A stretch of DNA of 64,000 nucleotides from Antedon mediterranea (taxonomy: Eukaryota; Echinodermata; Crinoidea; Comatulida; Antedonidae): the NCBI RefSeq assembly GCF_964355755.1, contig NC_092671.1, positions 2,987,001 through 3,051,000 of the forward strand, written 5' to 3'. Shown here one piece after another: positions 1-10,829 of this stretch. Numbering within the stretch: the first letter of the stretch is position 1; each line of letters starts with the position of its first letter. The position numbers were made by a program, and so were the translations under genes. The notes under the pieces were generated by a model. The model was not told the origin of the DNA, made no database searches, and worked only from the letters and a program-made list of their open reading frames with translations.

Positions 1-122
1 TCAAAGTCCCTAGAAAGTAGTTTGTTTATGTACAGCTCTGAAATGATAAGTAAACTGATCCATGTTGTACATTAGACATAGAAAAATGTTATGACCTACA
101 TTTGTGTACCCAGGTCAAATAA

Positions 123-1186
123 TAAAAATGTCACATATATTGAGTACCCAAGTCAATGATAATTTAACATCATGTGACCAGTATTTGGCAAATTTCACAT
201 ACATTGAGTACCCAAGTCAATGATAATTTAACGTCATGTCACCAGTATTTGGCAAATGTCACATATATTGAGTACCCAAGTCAACATTAATTTAACGTCA
301 TGTGACCAGTATTTGGCAAATGTCACATATATTGAGTACCCAAGTCAATGATAATTTAACGTCATGTGACCAGTATTTGGTTAATGTCACATACATTGAG
401 TACCCAAGTAAATGATAATTTAACATCATGTGACCAGTATTTGGCAAATGTCACATATATTGAGTACCCAAGGCAATGATAATTTAATGTCATGTGACCA
501 GTATTTGGTTAATGTCACATACATTGAGTACCCAAGTAAATGATAATTTAACATCATGTGACCAGTATTTGGCAAATGTCACAAACACTGAGTAAGTACC
601 CAAGTCAATGATAATTTAACATCATGTGACCAGTATTTGGCAAATGTCACATATATTGAGTACCCAAGTCAACATTAATTTAACATCATGTGACCAGTAT
701 TGGGAAAATGTCACATACATTGAGTAGCCAAGTAAATGATAATTTAACGTCATGTGACCAGTATTTGGCAAATGTCACATATATTGAGTACCCAAGTCAA
801 TGATAATTTAACGTCATGTGACCAGTATTTGGTTAATGTCACATACATTGAGTACCCAAGTAAATGATAATTTAACATCATGTGACCAGTATTTGGCAAA
901 TGTCACAAACACTGAGTAAGTACCCAAGTCAATGATAATTTAACGTCATGTGACCAGTATTTGGCAAATGTCACATACATTGAGTACCCAAGTCAATGAT
1001 AATTCAACATCATGTGACCAGTATTTGGCAAATGTCACAAACACTGAGTAAGTACCCAAGTCAATGATAATTTAACATCATGTGACCAGTATTTGGTTAA
1101 TGTCACATACATTGAGTACCCAAGTAAATGATAATTTAACATCATGTGACCAGTATTTGGCAAATGTCACATACATTGAGTACCCA
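123..1186. repeat. 64-bp satellite array, about 16-17 copies
   Basis: Direct tandem repeat with a 64-base period, measured from successive TCACATA(T/C)ATTGAG starts at 131, 195 and 259. Each unit holds TTGAGTACCCAAGTCAATG, ATAATTTAAC and CATGTGACCAGTATTTGG. At least two unit variants alternate: one reads GGCAAATGTCACATATATTG, the other GGTTAATGTCACATACATTG followed by AAGTAAATG. A third carries the insertion CACTGAGTAAGTACCC. The array lies in an intron of the STAT gene, downstream of the exon ending at 1435. No coding role seen. Confidence 0.95.
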
Positions 1187-1434
1187 ATATGATTTCAAGC
1201 TGTGACTGCCATGTGTCACATCTTTGACATACAAATGTCACCCACCCATGTGGTCGTCATAGAAGTAATAAATCATACATATTGACAGATGTGGTTTTAA
1301 TTCACACATTTTCATATACATGTCAGCAAGCAATAAAACTATATTATTAGAAAGTATTGGTATTCCTGAAAAATTAGAAAGAAACTCAGATATCTTGTTG
1401 GGAATAATGATGCCCGGAATATTGTAAAACTTAC

Positions 1435-4400
1435 AATTCTCATTGTTAGCAGATGTTGTGCTTCTGTTTGTAATACAGTCTCTAGGTCCATTTTCTTTTG
1501 CTTTAGCAACGGTTCCTGAGCTAACCGATTTGGATCTCTTTCCGGCAGAGATTGTAATTGTGCTAACTGATCTGAAGATAAAGCAAACATTCATTCACTC
1601 ATCACTGGAAAATAATTTCAATTTATTAAAAATATATATACATTATGTTTGCTCAAGCATTCTGTGGTCATGGATGATTCGATTACATTTTTTAGGCAAA
1701 CTGTACCAGGGCTAATTTTGAAATCTACTTTTTATTATATTACTTAGGCCGTAAGACAAATCTTAACCAAATTTAAACCGCAGATATGTGGTCACAGAGG
1801 GCAAGCCGGACCAGGATCCCAATTCTGGACCACTCATTATTTTACTAATTTAAGGATGTACGTCAAAACTACAAGATGGATCTTTTTCACGATTCTTGAT
1901 CATCTATAGCTAATGTAGAATTTACTATGTAGATAAAACTCTGTCTACACTATAAAAAAAATGTGATGTGGCCATATATGGAAATGATGATGTCATATCG
2001 CTACCATATTTATTTAAGCATATCACCACCATATTTGAAAATATACATCACACTTTTTTTTGTCAAACTAGTTTGATAGCTTTGGGTGTTTTAGTTACTG
2101 TACTTACTTTGTAATTTCAGATTTTCTTGATATTGAAAGACAAACATCTCTTGTTTTTGTTGTAAGGTATCCAAATCCTTTTCTGTATCCTATACATGAA
2201 TAAGTATAATGACCATGCATCAATAAAATACACAAGTAAGAACTGTATATGACTACTGTATGTGGTCTAATGGTATGTTACCAACTCTGAAAGTCATGGG
2301 TCTAACTCCTCTTCTGTACCCTATAGATGAACAGTTTTAATGGCCAAATGCATTGATCAATAAAATACACTATTAAGTGTTGTATGTGGTATAATAATCC
2401 TAAAAGAGATCTTTTTTTTCATACAATAAAATTTCTTCTTCCTTGAGGAACACATTTGCATATTATTTGACAAATCTGACCTAATTTGCATATTATTTAA
2501 ATATTATTTGACTAATTATAAGATACATACAGCCGTCATGATCCTCAACTCATGTAAAGTTGTTTCAATACTTTCATGACTGTCTGACATTGGTGTTCTT
2601 GCCAAGTTACCCTGCAACATACAAAACACAAATTATTATATCAATTTTACCCCCTTTTTTTTGCGATATAAATATGTTTGATTTAGTTAGGGAGAAAGAC
2701 AGGGAGGTAATTTACTGTATAGTATAGCCACTACTGTTGACTATTACTCTAGAACCCCTCTTTTTGGACACACCTATTTAGGGGACACACCCTAAAGCTA
2801 TAGCACATTCACACTACTTGTGTTGTGATGGAAAATTAGAGTTTATCAGCGCCATCTTTCAGTGTTGATGTAGTTTTCCTCAGGGACACCAACAATTAAG
2901 GGGACACCACCTAATAAAGGGGAATTTCCTTCCTTTTTCTGAATCAACGTCAAAATATGGTTTAACAATTTGGCTAACACTATTAAGGGACACCTCTATC
3001 ATTATGACAATTTTTTGAGTCATAGAAATGTTTCCTTAAAGTTCTACTGTATCAGTGCAGTGTTTGTTGCTGTTATACAAGTCGCTTTAAATACGTCCAA
3101 CCCTGGAATACTGTAATAATGTCTGGGTTCCTAAGTTTTTAGCAGATGAGGATAGGTTGGAGAAGCTACAACAAAAGGCCACCCGATTCATTCCGGAACT
3201 AAGGGGTACAGAGTATGTATGTAGGATAAAAATACTTGATCTTCCTACGTTAGTTTATAGAAGAAAGAGAGCTTCTCTGATCCATGAAAGGATTCGATAA
3301 ATTGGACACTGAAACCTTTTTTAATATGTCAACTATCCATTATACTAGAGGTCATTCTTTCAAACTGTTAAAGCCGCGGGTCAAAACTAAATGGGGATCA
3401 AATAATTTTGAAGCAAGAGTAGTTAATGATTGGAACGCTTTGCCGAGAGTTGTTGTGGAGTCAAAGTCATTGAATCAGTTTAAGTCTAATTTGAAAGAAC
3501 ACTGGAAAAACCACCACCAGAAGTTTCAGCCGTATGATTGTTCCATTTCTTGCAAAAACCGGACCACTTTAGTTCTCGTAGCTACCGTACATCCCTGTGT
3601 ATTATTTTAAAAAACAATTTACTTACACCGGCATCGTCTACAAGGCTTTGTTCCACTTCAATGCAATATCTTATTGTTCGTACAAAATTTAAAGGCGATA
3701 TACTCCATCGTTGCTATAAATATAAAACATACAAGGCATTAATAATCAATTTCTAATATCACAGTATAATCCAATGCTATAAATATTTTAAATTGTATTT
3801 TTATATTATCAATAACAATTGAAAAAACATATTACCTATAATAATAAGTATAACATAAGAATAATACAGAAGGGAATTAACAATAAGGAATTTCATATAA
3901 AAGGCATAATCCAAAGTGTATGAATAAAACAGTAAATGACATTAAACTCAAATTAAATGTAAAAACATAATTGGATAAAAAGACATTACAGATCATTAAT
4001 TACATTTCCAATAAAATACTAAGAAATTAGTATGAATAAAAGATAACTGTATTTATTAATACATGTGCAAAAATGATAGCATTCTATTGTAGTAAAATCT
4101 AGCAAAGATCCCAGTAACTGGCTCGGGTTTGGCCAGTCAAACAAATGGGAATTTGTAAACTCGGACTGGGCTTGCGCAAAACTTAGAGGGCGTCTGGGAG
4201 AAGAGAGTATATTGAGATGTATGCAGACAGTTAGTCTATAAGACCTGTTTTCGTTTTCGCTGCTTCTTAAATTATCAAATAGAATATCAATTTTTAAAAA
4301 AGACAATAATTAACAATTAATTATTACATCAAAATGTCGAGCAGCATTTTTTGTAAGAAATATTTCTTGTTTCATATATATTTCATAATTTGTATAAATT

Positions 4401-7400
4401 ACCATGTATATTTTTCAATTTGTTTACTAATACCGTATAGTATTCTATTTTGTTTCTAATTTTCATGTGATTTGGGATTGATAGATTTAATGTTCATTAT
4501 GTTACGACAGATTCATTAATTTTCTTATTAGTTTCCTTTCCATTTCTGTCATGGCTAGAATACATGTCATCCAATTCTAATTACATGTCTCTAACTACTA
4601 CAGTATATCTATCATAGTTATCTTGTCTTATCTGGTCATTCTCATCTCCATGCTATTGTTAATTTAACTTTAGGCCATGGCAAATAAATTACATGGTTCT
4701 CATCATCAGTCGGCCACATGAAATATTTGGTCCATCATAAAAAATGTTCATTTGTATACATTGGAATCAGGGATTCTAAAGAAACGAACATGAGAAGGAT
4801 ATGAACATAAGAAGGATATGAACATAAGAAGGATATGAACATAAGAAGGATATGAACATAAGAAGGATATGAACATGTTTTAACACTACAACTACAGTAA
4901 AGCTCTGTCTACTGTACACCCATCAAAAATAAAATAAATCTAGAAAATCTCTACTTTAGCTCTGAACTTTGATTTTTTAGATCTTTGACGTAACTTAATG
5001 CATTTAACATTCAAAGTTTTGTAATTAACGTGTGTCTGGTATTATAGGATCACTACAAACGTCATCATTTTATGAACTATACTGAATACTCTTAAAATCT
5101 TGTTCACACTAGACCATTCTCCTTTAAGCTCTGTATACACTATCAAACTAGTTTGACAAAAGAATGTGATGTGCCTAAAAATGGTAGTGATATGCCCAAA
5201 TATGGTATTGATATGACATCATTATGTCCATATATGGGCACGACCTTTTTTGTCACATAAACTTTGATAGTGTAGACAGAGCTTAGGTAAATGTAGACAG
5301 CATTATGATTGGACTTTTTGAACTTTACCAAAGTCTTTCGAAAAGCTTTTAAAACAGGATTTCAAAATAAACATAGATTGTAGGTATGTCTATGTTTCTT
5401 TCCTGTCTAGACGATAAACAACATTAATAATTAAAAAATCTAGGAGTAAGAACAATATGCATATTATTATTCTATGAATTATGTATGAAATACGTATTTC
5501 CCAAAAGATTTCAGAAAAGTGTAGCATGCAAAACTTAAATTAAAATCTTTCCTCTCATGCAAGTATTTAAATAAACTGTATTCCAGATTATAAATTAAAT
5601 TCTTCAATATTTCATCCATGTTACATCACCATGACAACCATTAAACATTAATATAGGTTACCGTATGCAATTTTTAATGAACAAGAAACATGTCTGATTC
5701 ATAATTATCAGTGGATTTACTCCAATATGTTGTAAATTTTCTCACGATGAGTTACTGTAGGAGTGATTAACTCATCTGGCTCATCTACCATACTATTTAC
5801 ATACCGTATTTATTTGATTTTAGGTGGGAGGGGCGTTTATTTAATGGAGGTGTTTATTTAAAGCGGGGTGTTTATTCGAATAAATACGGTATGAATTTTG
5901 TGTGTAATTTTGTATTCCTTTAAACAACATTATGGTGAAATAAAGAAAGAAGATCTACAGTACAGTATCAATCACATGCCATACATTTTATTTCAAAATC
6001 TAAACCATTATTAAGGGACACCACACAAGCTATTATGCCAGTGTCACTAGTTAATGTAACAAATCATGTCGGAAATGATGACAAAACCACAATATTCCCT
6101 CTTAATTAATTGTACTGTAAGATAAACAATGTGTGACGTTTCAACTAATGATTTAAGAAAATAAACTAAGCTTACATCTAACTCTCTTGCAAATTGGTTT
6201 AGCTTCAGTCGGATTGGAAACATCATTTCATCTGACAATCCTGATGCTTTCTGGTTTACTTGCTGGATGAGTTCTTGCAGCAGCATCCTGGCATTTGGTT
6301 CCATACTAAGGTCATCGACATTGATGCCTTGCCTAACAAGAAAAATGTTTACCTCTTTTTATAATACTGTACCATGGAGATATAAAAATAAGCTGCGTCT
6401 TAAGCTCTGTCTACACTATCAAACTAGTTTGACAAAAAAAGTGTGGTGTACCTAAATATGGTAGTGATATGCCCAAATATGGTAGTGATATGACATCATC
6501 ATGTCAATATGGGCATATCACATTTTTTTTTTGATACAGTAGTGTAGACAGAGCTTAAGTAATGAGTAATACCCATGAAATTGCAAGAATGATGGGGTCT
6601 CAAGTGGGTGTCTTCACCGGTCGGTGGGAAAAAATAAAACAGTTTACTTGTCTACACGATCAAACTTTATGTGACAAAAAATGTGATGTGCCCATATATA
6701 GACATGATGATGTCATATCACTATCCTCTTTGGGCATATCACTACCCTCTTTGGGCACATCACACTTTTTTTAGTGTAGACAGAGCTTTAGGCACCCAGA
6801 GGTTTCTTGAGTTGGGTGCTGTTGCAATTTAGGCTAGGTGGAAGGCATTACCAAGATGGGTATGAGATTTTGAAGTTGGCTTTACACACTGTACCCACCT
6901 CTCTGCCTAATTACACGAATGATGTATTGCACCACTGCCATAATGACACAAAAACAAACCCACCATGGATATAAATAAGCCCACTCTGATATGATTAAGC
7001 CCACTTTGGATATAAGCCCACTCTGATACAGTATGATTAATCCCATTTTGGATATAGGCACACTCTGATATGATATGAAGTTGACTATGATATGATTTGG
7101 GTATAAATAGGCCCACTCTGATATCAATAAGCCCACTTTGGGTATAAATAAGTAATCCTTTAAATGTACAGAGTAATGTTGTTTTATAGAATGACTCATT
7201 TCAAAATTCTGCTGTGCCCACCTTGGACAGAATGGGGTAGGCCTACAGTACATTCAAGACTTTTAAGAATATAAAACTGAAATATTAATAATCTTAAATC
7301 TATTCATTGATTGAAAATGAATATTGCATGATATTTTTAAGGAAAATCAGACGATCTTTGCCTTATAACTTATATTATGAAAAAACATCAAGGCCAGTTC

Positions 7401-8426
7401 TTAAACAACTAATGAACAGTATAAACACATCAAATACATGAACCCAGTTTTAAGCTACCTGGATAATTTCCGATGACATGACACATATCAAATAAAGAGG
7501 CCCTGGAAATTTATTTTTAACACATTGGATTTTCCCCCATTGATATCAGATTACGGCTTACATTGTATTATCATGTAAATCTGATCCAGTCATGATATAT
7601 TTCCAACCAATGGCCTGCATCTTGTCTTTTTAAAAAGGGTGTATAGCTGAATTTAACTTAGGTAGTACAATAACTATTTACTGAACTGCGTCATGAGATC
7701 AAGAAACCTAACTTGCTTAACTCGGGGCTCTTACTACACTGTACTGTATATAAAGTAACTTGCTAATAAAATGTCCTGGTTGTAATAATATAACAGGTGG
7801 GTTTACAGTGTCACACAATATTTAGGCCTATAGCACTGCACATCAATTTCAAAAACACAGTGCAATAGTGTCTTTAATAATTAAAATTAGAGAAAATAAT
7901 GCATTGCATGTGATATGAAATCAACCAATCAAATAGTAAGGATATACAAAGTACTGTACATGGCAACTTCTGAAGGGAGGTGGTTTTTTCTTTAGGTCAA
8001 CAGCACTCTATTTATTATCGAGAGGTAGCGTGTGTGCAGTGTGTGACTCGCAAGCGATATTGCATGGTGGAGTGTTCAGGAAAAAAATAATGACTGCAGA
8101 TGGTTGTATAATGGATTAAATATCGTAAATTTGCATGCGTGTTATATTTTAATGCACAAAACAACACATACTGTACATCAAAATTCAGTTATCTTTGAAA
8201 ATGTGCAAAACCAGAAGCACAATATTAGGCCGGAAGACAGTCTAAAAAACAGGAGTGTTGGCATGTATGAGATGTGTTATAATATTTTAACCTACCAATC
8301 TTGAGCCTCAATCCATGAGGCACAGTAATATCTGATTTCCATTGGGAATTGTGTATGCATGTACAAGGCCTGCAGCTTTTGCAAGTCCTCTCCCTGCAGC
8401 TGCTGTAAGCGTAGTATAAGAGACAT
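1435..8426 (-). CDS. STAT5-like transcription factor, N-terminal part (partial, exons only within span)
   Basis: Signal transducer and activator of transcription, closest by eye to vertebrate STAT5. Five minus-strand coding exons are recognised: 8426-8296 (starts at ATG, 43 codons plus 2 nt), 6332-6176, 2611-2531, 2189-2108 and 1571-1435; phases join exactly except across the 6176-2611 gap. Exon 1 encodes the STAT N-domain start (LQQLQGEDLQKLQALY, then FPMEIRYYCASWIEAQDW). Exon 2 continues it (PNARMLLQELIQQVNQKA). Exons 3-5 begin the coiled-coil domain (TLQQKQEMFVFQYQENLKLQ, then QLAQLQSLPERD). STAT N-domains mediate dimer-dimer contact and the coiled coil binds regulators. One exon of about 35 codons is expected between 6175 and 2612 and was not found. 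The rest of the coiled coil and the DNA-binding, SH2 and transactivation regions lie beyond the left edge. The start matches the STAT5 N-terminus in offset. Confidence 0.87.
1936..2085. mobile_element. TTAA-type MITE, copy lacking one end
   Basis: Member of the family whose ends read AAGCTCTGTCTACACTATCA and which carries internal GATGATGTCATATC and ACCATATTTGGGCA motifs. Here the left end is AAACTCTGTCTACACTAT. The right end (GTCAAACTAGTTTGATAG) stops before the usual TGTAGACAGAGCTT. It lies in the STAT intron between exons 4 and 5, adjacent to the donor at 2107. Confidence 0.8.
2172..2375. repeat. Duplicated exon edge flanking a tRNA-like (SINE-like) segment
   Basis: The stretch TTCTGTATCCTATACATGAA at 2181, which includes the minus-strand acceptor and first bases of STAT exon 4, recurs as TTCTGTACCCTATAGATGAA at 2312, 131 bases away. 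Both copies are followed by similar DNA ending ATCAATAAAATACAC. Between them lies a tRNA-like stretch on the plus strand: an A-box-like TGGTCTAATGG and a degraded B-box-like GGGTCTAACTCC. The second copy is therefore a decoy acceptor and exon start on the minus strand. The duplication is seen directly; the SINE reading is tentative. Confidence 0.6.
2745..3055. mobile_element. Pogo/Tigger-like MITE (AGAACCCC...GTTCTACTGTA)
   Basis: Left end CTCTAGAACCCCTCTTTTTG and right end AAAGTTCTACTGTATCAG are inverted relatives, with internal GGGGACACACC and AGGGGACACCACC motifs. Related AGGGGACAC...GTTCTACTATA segments occur at 32310-32490, 34918-35047 and 38490-38670. The TA-flanked AGTAGAACC termini resemble pogo/Tigger MITEs. 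Boundaries are approximate. Confidence 0.5.
3080..3605 (+). pseudogene. Non-LTR retrotransposon (CR1/L2-like) reverse transcriptase C-terminal fragment
   Basis: The plus strand translates, in two adjoining frames, to the conserved C-terminal part of LINE ORF2. The first block is EDRLEKLQQKATRFIPELRG followed by LDLPTLVYRRKRASLI. The second, from about 3284 to 3570, contains TRGHSFKLLKPR, VVNDWNALPRVVVES and LNQFKSNLKEHW. The frame change near 3284 and the absence of upstream RT and endonuclease mark a dead, 5'-truncated copy, lying opposite to the STAT gene in its intron. CR1/L2 is the likely clade from these motifs; not proven. Confidence 0.85.
4785..4877. repeat. 17-bp minisatellite
   Basis: Five to six tandem copies of ATGAACATAAGAAGGAT (the first has GAG in place of TAAG). 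In the STAT intron between exons 2 and 3. Confidence 0.92.
5124..5285. mobile_element. TTAA-type MITE
   Basis: Full-length copy: TTTAAGCTCTGTATACACTA at the left and TAGTGTAGACAGAGCTTAGG at the right, as inverted repeats around CCAAATATGGTATTGATATG and TCATTATGTCCATATATGGG. TTAA or a one-base variant at the edges fits a TTAA-targeting transposase such as piggyBac or Kolobok. Confidence 0.85.
5802..5892. mobile_element. Short palindromic MITE with GTTTATTT core
   Basis: Ends TACCGTATTTATTTGA and TCGAATAAATACGGTA are inverted repeats. The core holds GGGGCGTTTATTTAA, GGTGTTTATTTAA and GGGGTGTTTATTCG. A related GCGTTTATT-rich segment is at 62400-62760. Confidence 0.7.
6400..6558. mobile_element. 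TTAA-type MITE, intact
   Basis: Best-preserved copy: TTAAGCTCTGTCTACACTAT at the left, and TAGTGTAGACAGAGCTTAAG at the right. TTAA stands at both edges (6400-6403 and 6555-6558), as expected from TTAA target duplication. In the STAT first coding intron. Confidence 0.9.
6645..6792. mobile_element. TTAA-type MITE, second tandem copy
   Basis: Begins TTGTCTACACGATCAAACTT and ends TTAGTGTAGACAGAGCTTTA. The internal order of the CCATATATAGACATGATGAT and TTTGGGCATATCACTACCCT motifs is reversed relative to the 6400 copy, so it is inserted in the opposite orientation. Confidence 0.85.
6955..7155. repeat. Degenerate minisatellite, GCCCACTYTGRTAT units
   Basis: Irregular array of ATAAGCCCACTCTGATATGA-like units (about 22-28 bases apart, at roughly 6976, 6997, 7013, 7043, 7066 and 7110). 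Several overlapping open frames here are products of the repeat. Confidence 0.7.
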
Positions 8427-10590
8427 CACTACCTTTCTACTTCAGATCTGCAAAAACAATAACAAACTATACTTTAAATTTGCAAAATACACAAACCAAT
8501 GCAATGCATTGAGCTTGCCTTGCCTTGCCAAGATAGGAACTTGTAACAGTCCTTTGATCTTATGTCTGGCTGCGGCAAATACCAACAGTACTGTACTATG
8601 TACATATTCTTTGCGACGCGCAGTGTCTGTTGAGGTGCGTACAACCGATTGTGTCGCAGCCTATAAACACAAATGGTCTCTGGACAGATCTCAGCATCCT
8701 GTTGTTAGATTGCCCTGTACAAACTAACAGTGAGTGTTAACAGCAGCACTGGCTATTATTGGTTTATCCAGGTAAGCTACAGTAGCTAAATAGACTATAT
8801 ATACTATGCAAAACGATGAATGCAAAACAATTGTTATGCATAAATGGTGTTTTTGTCACATGTAAATGACACACGACCATTGGATAATGAATTTTAGCAT
8901 ACGTCCATCCCAAATTGTACAAATGTTTAATCGTAGTGTTGTTAATATACACTGTATGCCAAATCTTTTTTTGCAGGGCACAAAATCATCAGTTATGCAG
9001 AAGAATTGTTATTATAACATAAATGATGTTTTGTCACATGTCAATGACACGTAATTTTGATATTGAATTTTGACGCATGTTCATGCATCCCAATTGTTTA
9101 CAAAATAATGTTGAATGCGTCAAAATAAAAATCTCTATTCATCATTTAACACACAATAGACGCACAAATTAGATCGTTGTATGAAAATATGGTAATACAC
9201 TTTTAATAGCGTATGCACAATAATGAGAAGAAAAAAAGACAAAAACAGATTCCATACTCACTCCATATCGTACAACAAACATTTTGATTCAGATATCGTT
9301 TCAAATAAAAAATAGCAAACAGTTGGTTTTTTGGAAAATTGTTTAAAAAATTGGTGGCTATGGTACAGTACAGTACATGATAAATATAATTTAATAATAA
9401 TAAACTCTAAAAAAATGAATAAATTAAAATTTAATTATGACAATAAATGATTATACCATTATCAGTTTTTAAATAAAAATGAATAAATTACAATTTAATT
9501 GGACATACAACAATAAATAATTATACCAATATATTCTTTTTAAAATTAATTAATCCAAAGCAAACATCATAATGGCAGTTGTACACGTTGGTTCAGATTC
9601 TTTATATTTACAGAAAAATTAATATGAATCAATTACCACACAGTATGCAGCAATTAACATTTTTTTGTAAACATTAATATAAAATACCTGATATTAAAAT
9701 GTCAACAAAATGTCAAACTACAGTTAAAAAACCAGAACAAAAATCTGTATATTTCTATATTTTTTAATTTTTATATGTATATTTGTATGTGGTCAGCATT
9801 TGGAAAATTAATTTTCAACATGAATTTTTTATGATTGACCAATAAACTTAACTCAACTCTTTTTCATAAAATTTAAAAAATAAATATTCACCGTCAAGAA
9901 ACTTTTAATTTATTAATAACTATACAGTATATCAAGAAGCACTGTGTAAAGAAATAATAATTTAATCAAATGGTAATGTTCATTTTAATTGACCTAACCC
10001 TATTTCCCCAGGGTAGGTCTGAATGGATTATATTCACCGAGGAGCACCTTTTAATTTTTTTATAAACAACTTCCGCCTGAGAAAGATACTATCATTTCAA
10101 TGACAATCGTCGTTTCAAAAGTATAATGGTTTTTAAAGGCAATAAAGAATAATTACAAGGTGTGCAATTAAATGTGGAGGCCAAGTATCACAAAGCAACA
10201 CAAACCTTTTAGATTTTAAGTTGAGAAAGTCAATTTATTTATAGACTTTCAGCAAAGAACCATGCGCTGTATTACCGATATAGTATCTACTAACAATGTG
10301 GTAGTTTAGTCAATAGAGCATTTTGAGGATGCAACAATAACAGCTCCAATGTGAATTGTCCTTGTCATGCAAGTATAATGCCTAATTGACCTCAAATTTT
10401 CATATACCCCGACCTAAAAAAACTGCAAGTAAGTTCTAACAATTAAAGAAAAACTGTAAAATAAAAAGAACATTAAATATATACAAAATACTGTACATGT
10501 CATGTTAATTACGCTAGCTTGATACAGTATATAAATATATTAAATTACTGTATGTTAAATCAAGTACTGTAAGCTTTAGCTTTCTGTAGG
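8427..10590. other. STAT upstream region without a recognised gene
   Basis: 5' side of the STAT coding start at 8426. No further STAT exon, CpG-rich promoter or other gene recognised. It holds a diverged direct duplication of about 178-base offset (8820-8945 against 9000-9120; shared TTGTCACATGTNAATGACAC) and an imperfect 68-base duplication near 9411-9545. Untranslated STAT exons may be here but cannot be called by eye. Confidence 0.6.
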
Positions 10591-10809
10591 CTAAACTGTA
10601 TCCTTGATTGAAAATGTATTATGTTCTTGTATTATACTTCGTAACAACTCCACAAAAGAAATCCACATTGGTATGTTGGGATGTTCCCACATGAGGGCAT
10701 GGTTGCAGACAAGTCCATTATGGTACAGTGGGTGTTCTAGGAACTTTTCAATTTCCGTATCTAAACCCTCCCTCTGGAGAGCTATTGTCGGTTCATCCAG
10801 GTAAGCTAG
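10591..10809 (-). other. Open 72-codon minus-strand frame, possible transposase relic
   Basis: Minus-strand frame open between stops, with protein-like composition: EPTIALQREGLDTEIEKFLE, then NHALMWEHPNIPMWISFVEL. The spacing of N-H-x-L-x-W...HPN-x-x-x-W-x-x-F faintly recalls the C-terminus of MULE-type transposases, a guess only. The edge at 10770-10830 (GGTTCATCCAGGTAAGCTAG) belongs to a repeat also seen near 8755, 30290 and 59440, which supports a mobile origin. No neighbour exons recognised. Confidence 0.3.
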
Positions 10810-10829
10810 TCACGAAATAGACAAGAAAG

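Noticed and set aside
4019-4306. 95-codon minus-strand open frame in the STAT intron
   Set aside because: No STAT similarity, no splice logic and low-complexity ends.
4490-4575. Minus-strand candidate for the missing STAT exon (CILAMTEMERKLIRKLMN)
   Set aside because: It matches the C-I...E-x-x-L-x-R pattern weakly, but a stop lies two codons upstream, the pyrimidine tract is poor, and the implied 71-nt exon would break the phase-0 to phase-0 requirement.
4785-4877. CRISPR-like array
   Set aside because: Units are contiguous without spacers, in a eukaryotic intron: a minisatellite. The same applies to the 64-bp and 19-bp arrays.
5705-5800. Minus-strand frame ending THREKIYNILE and a stop
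   Set aside because: Under 30 codons, in the middle of the STAT intron, no family match; expected by chance.
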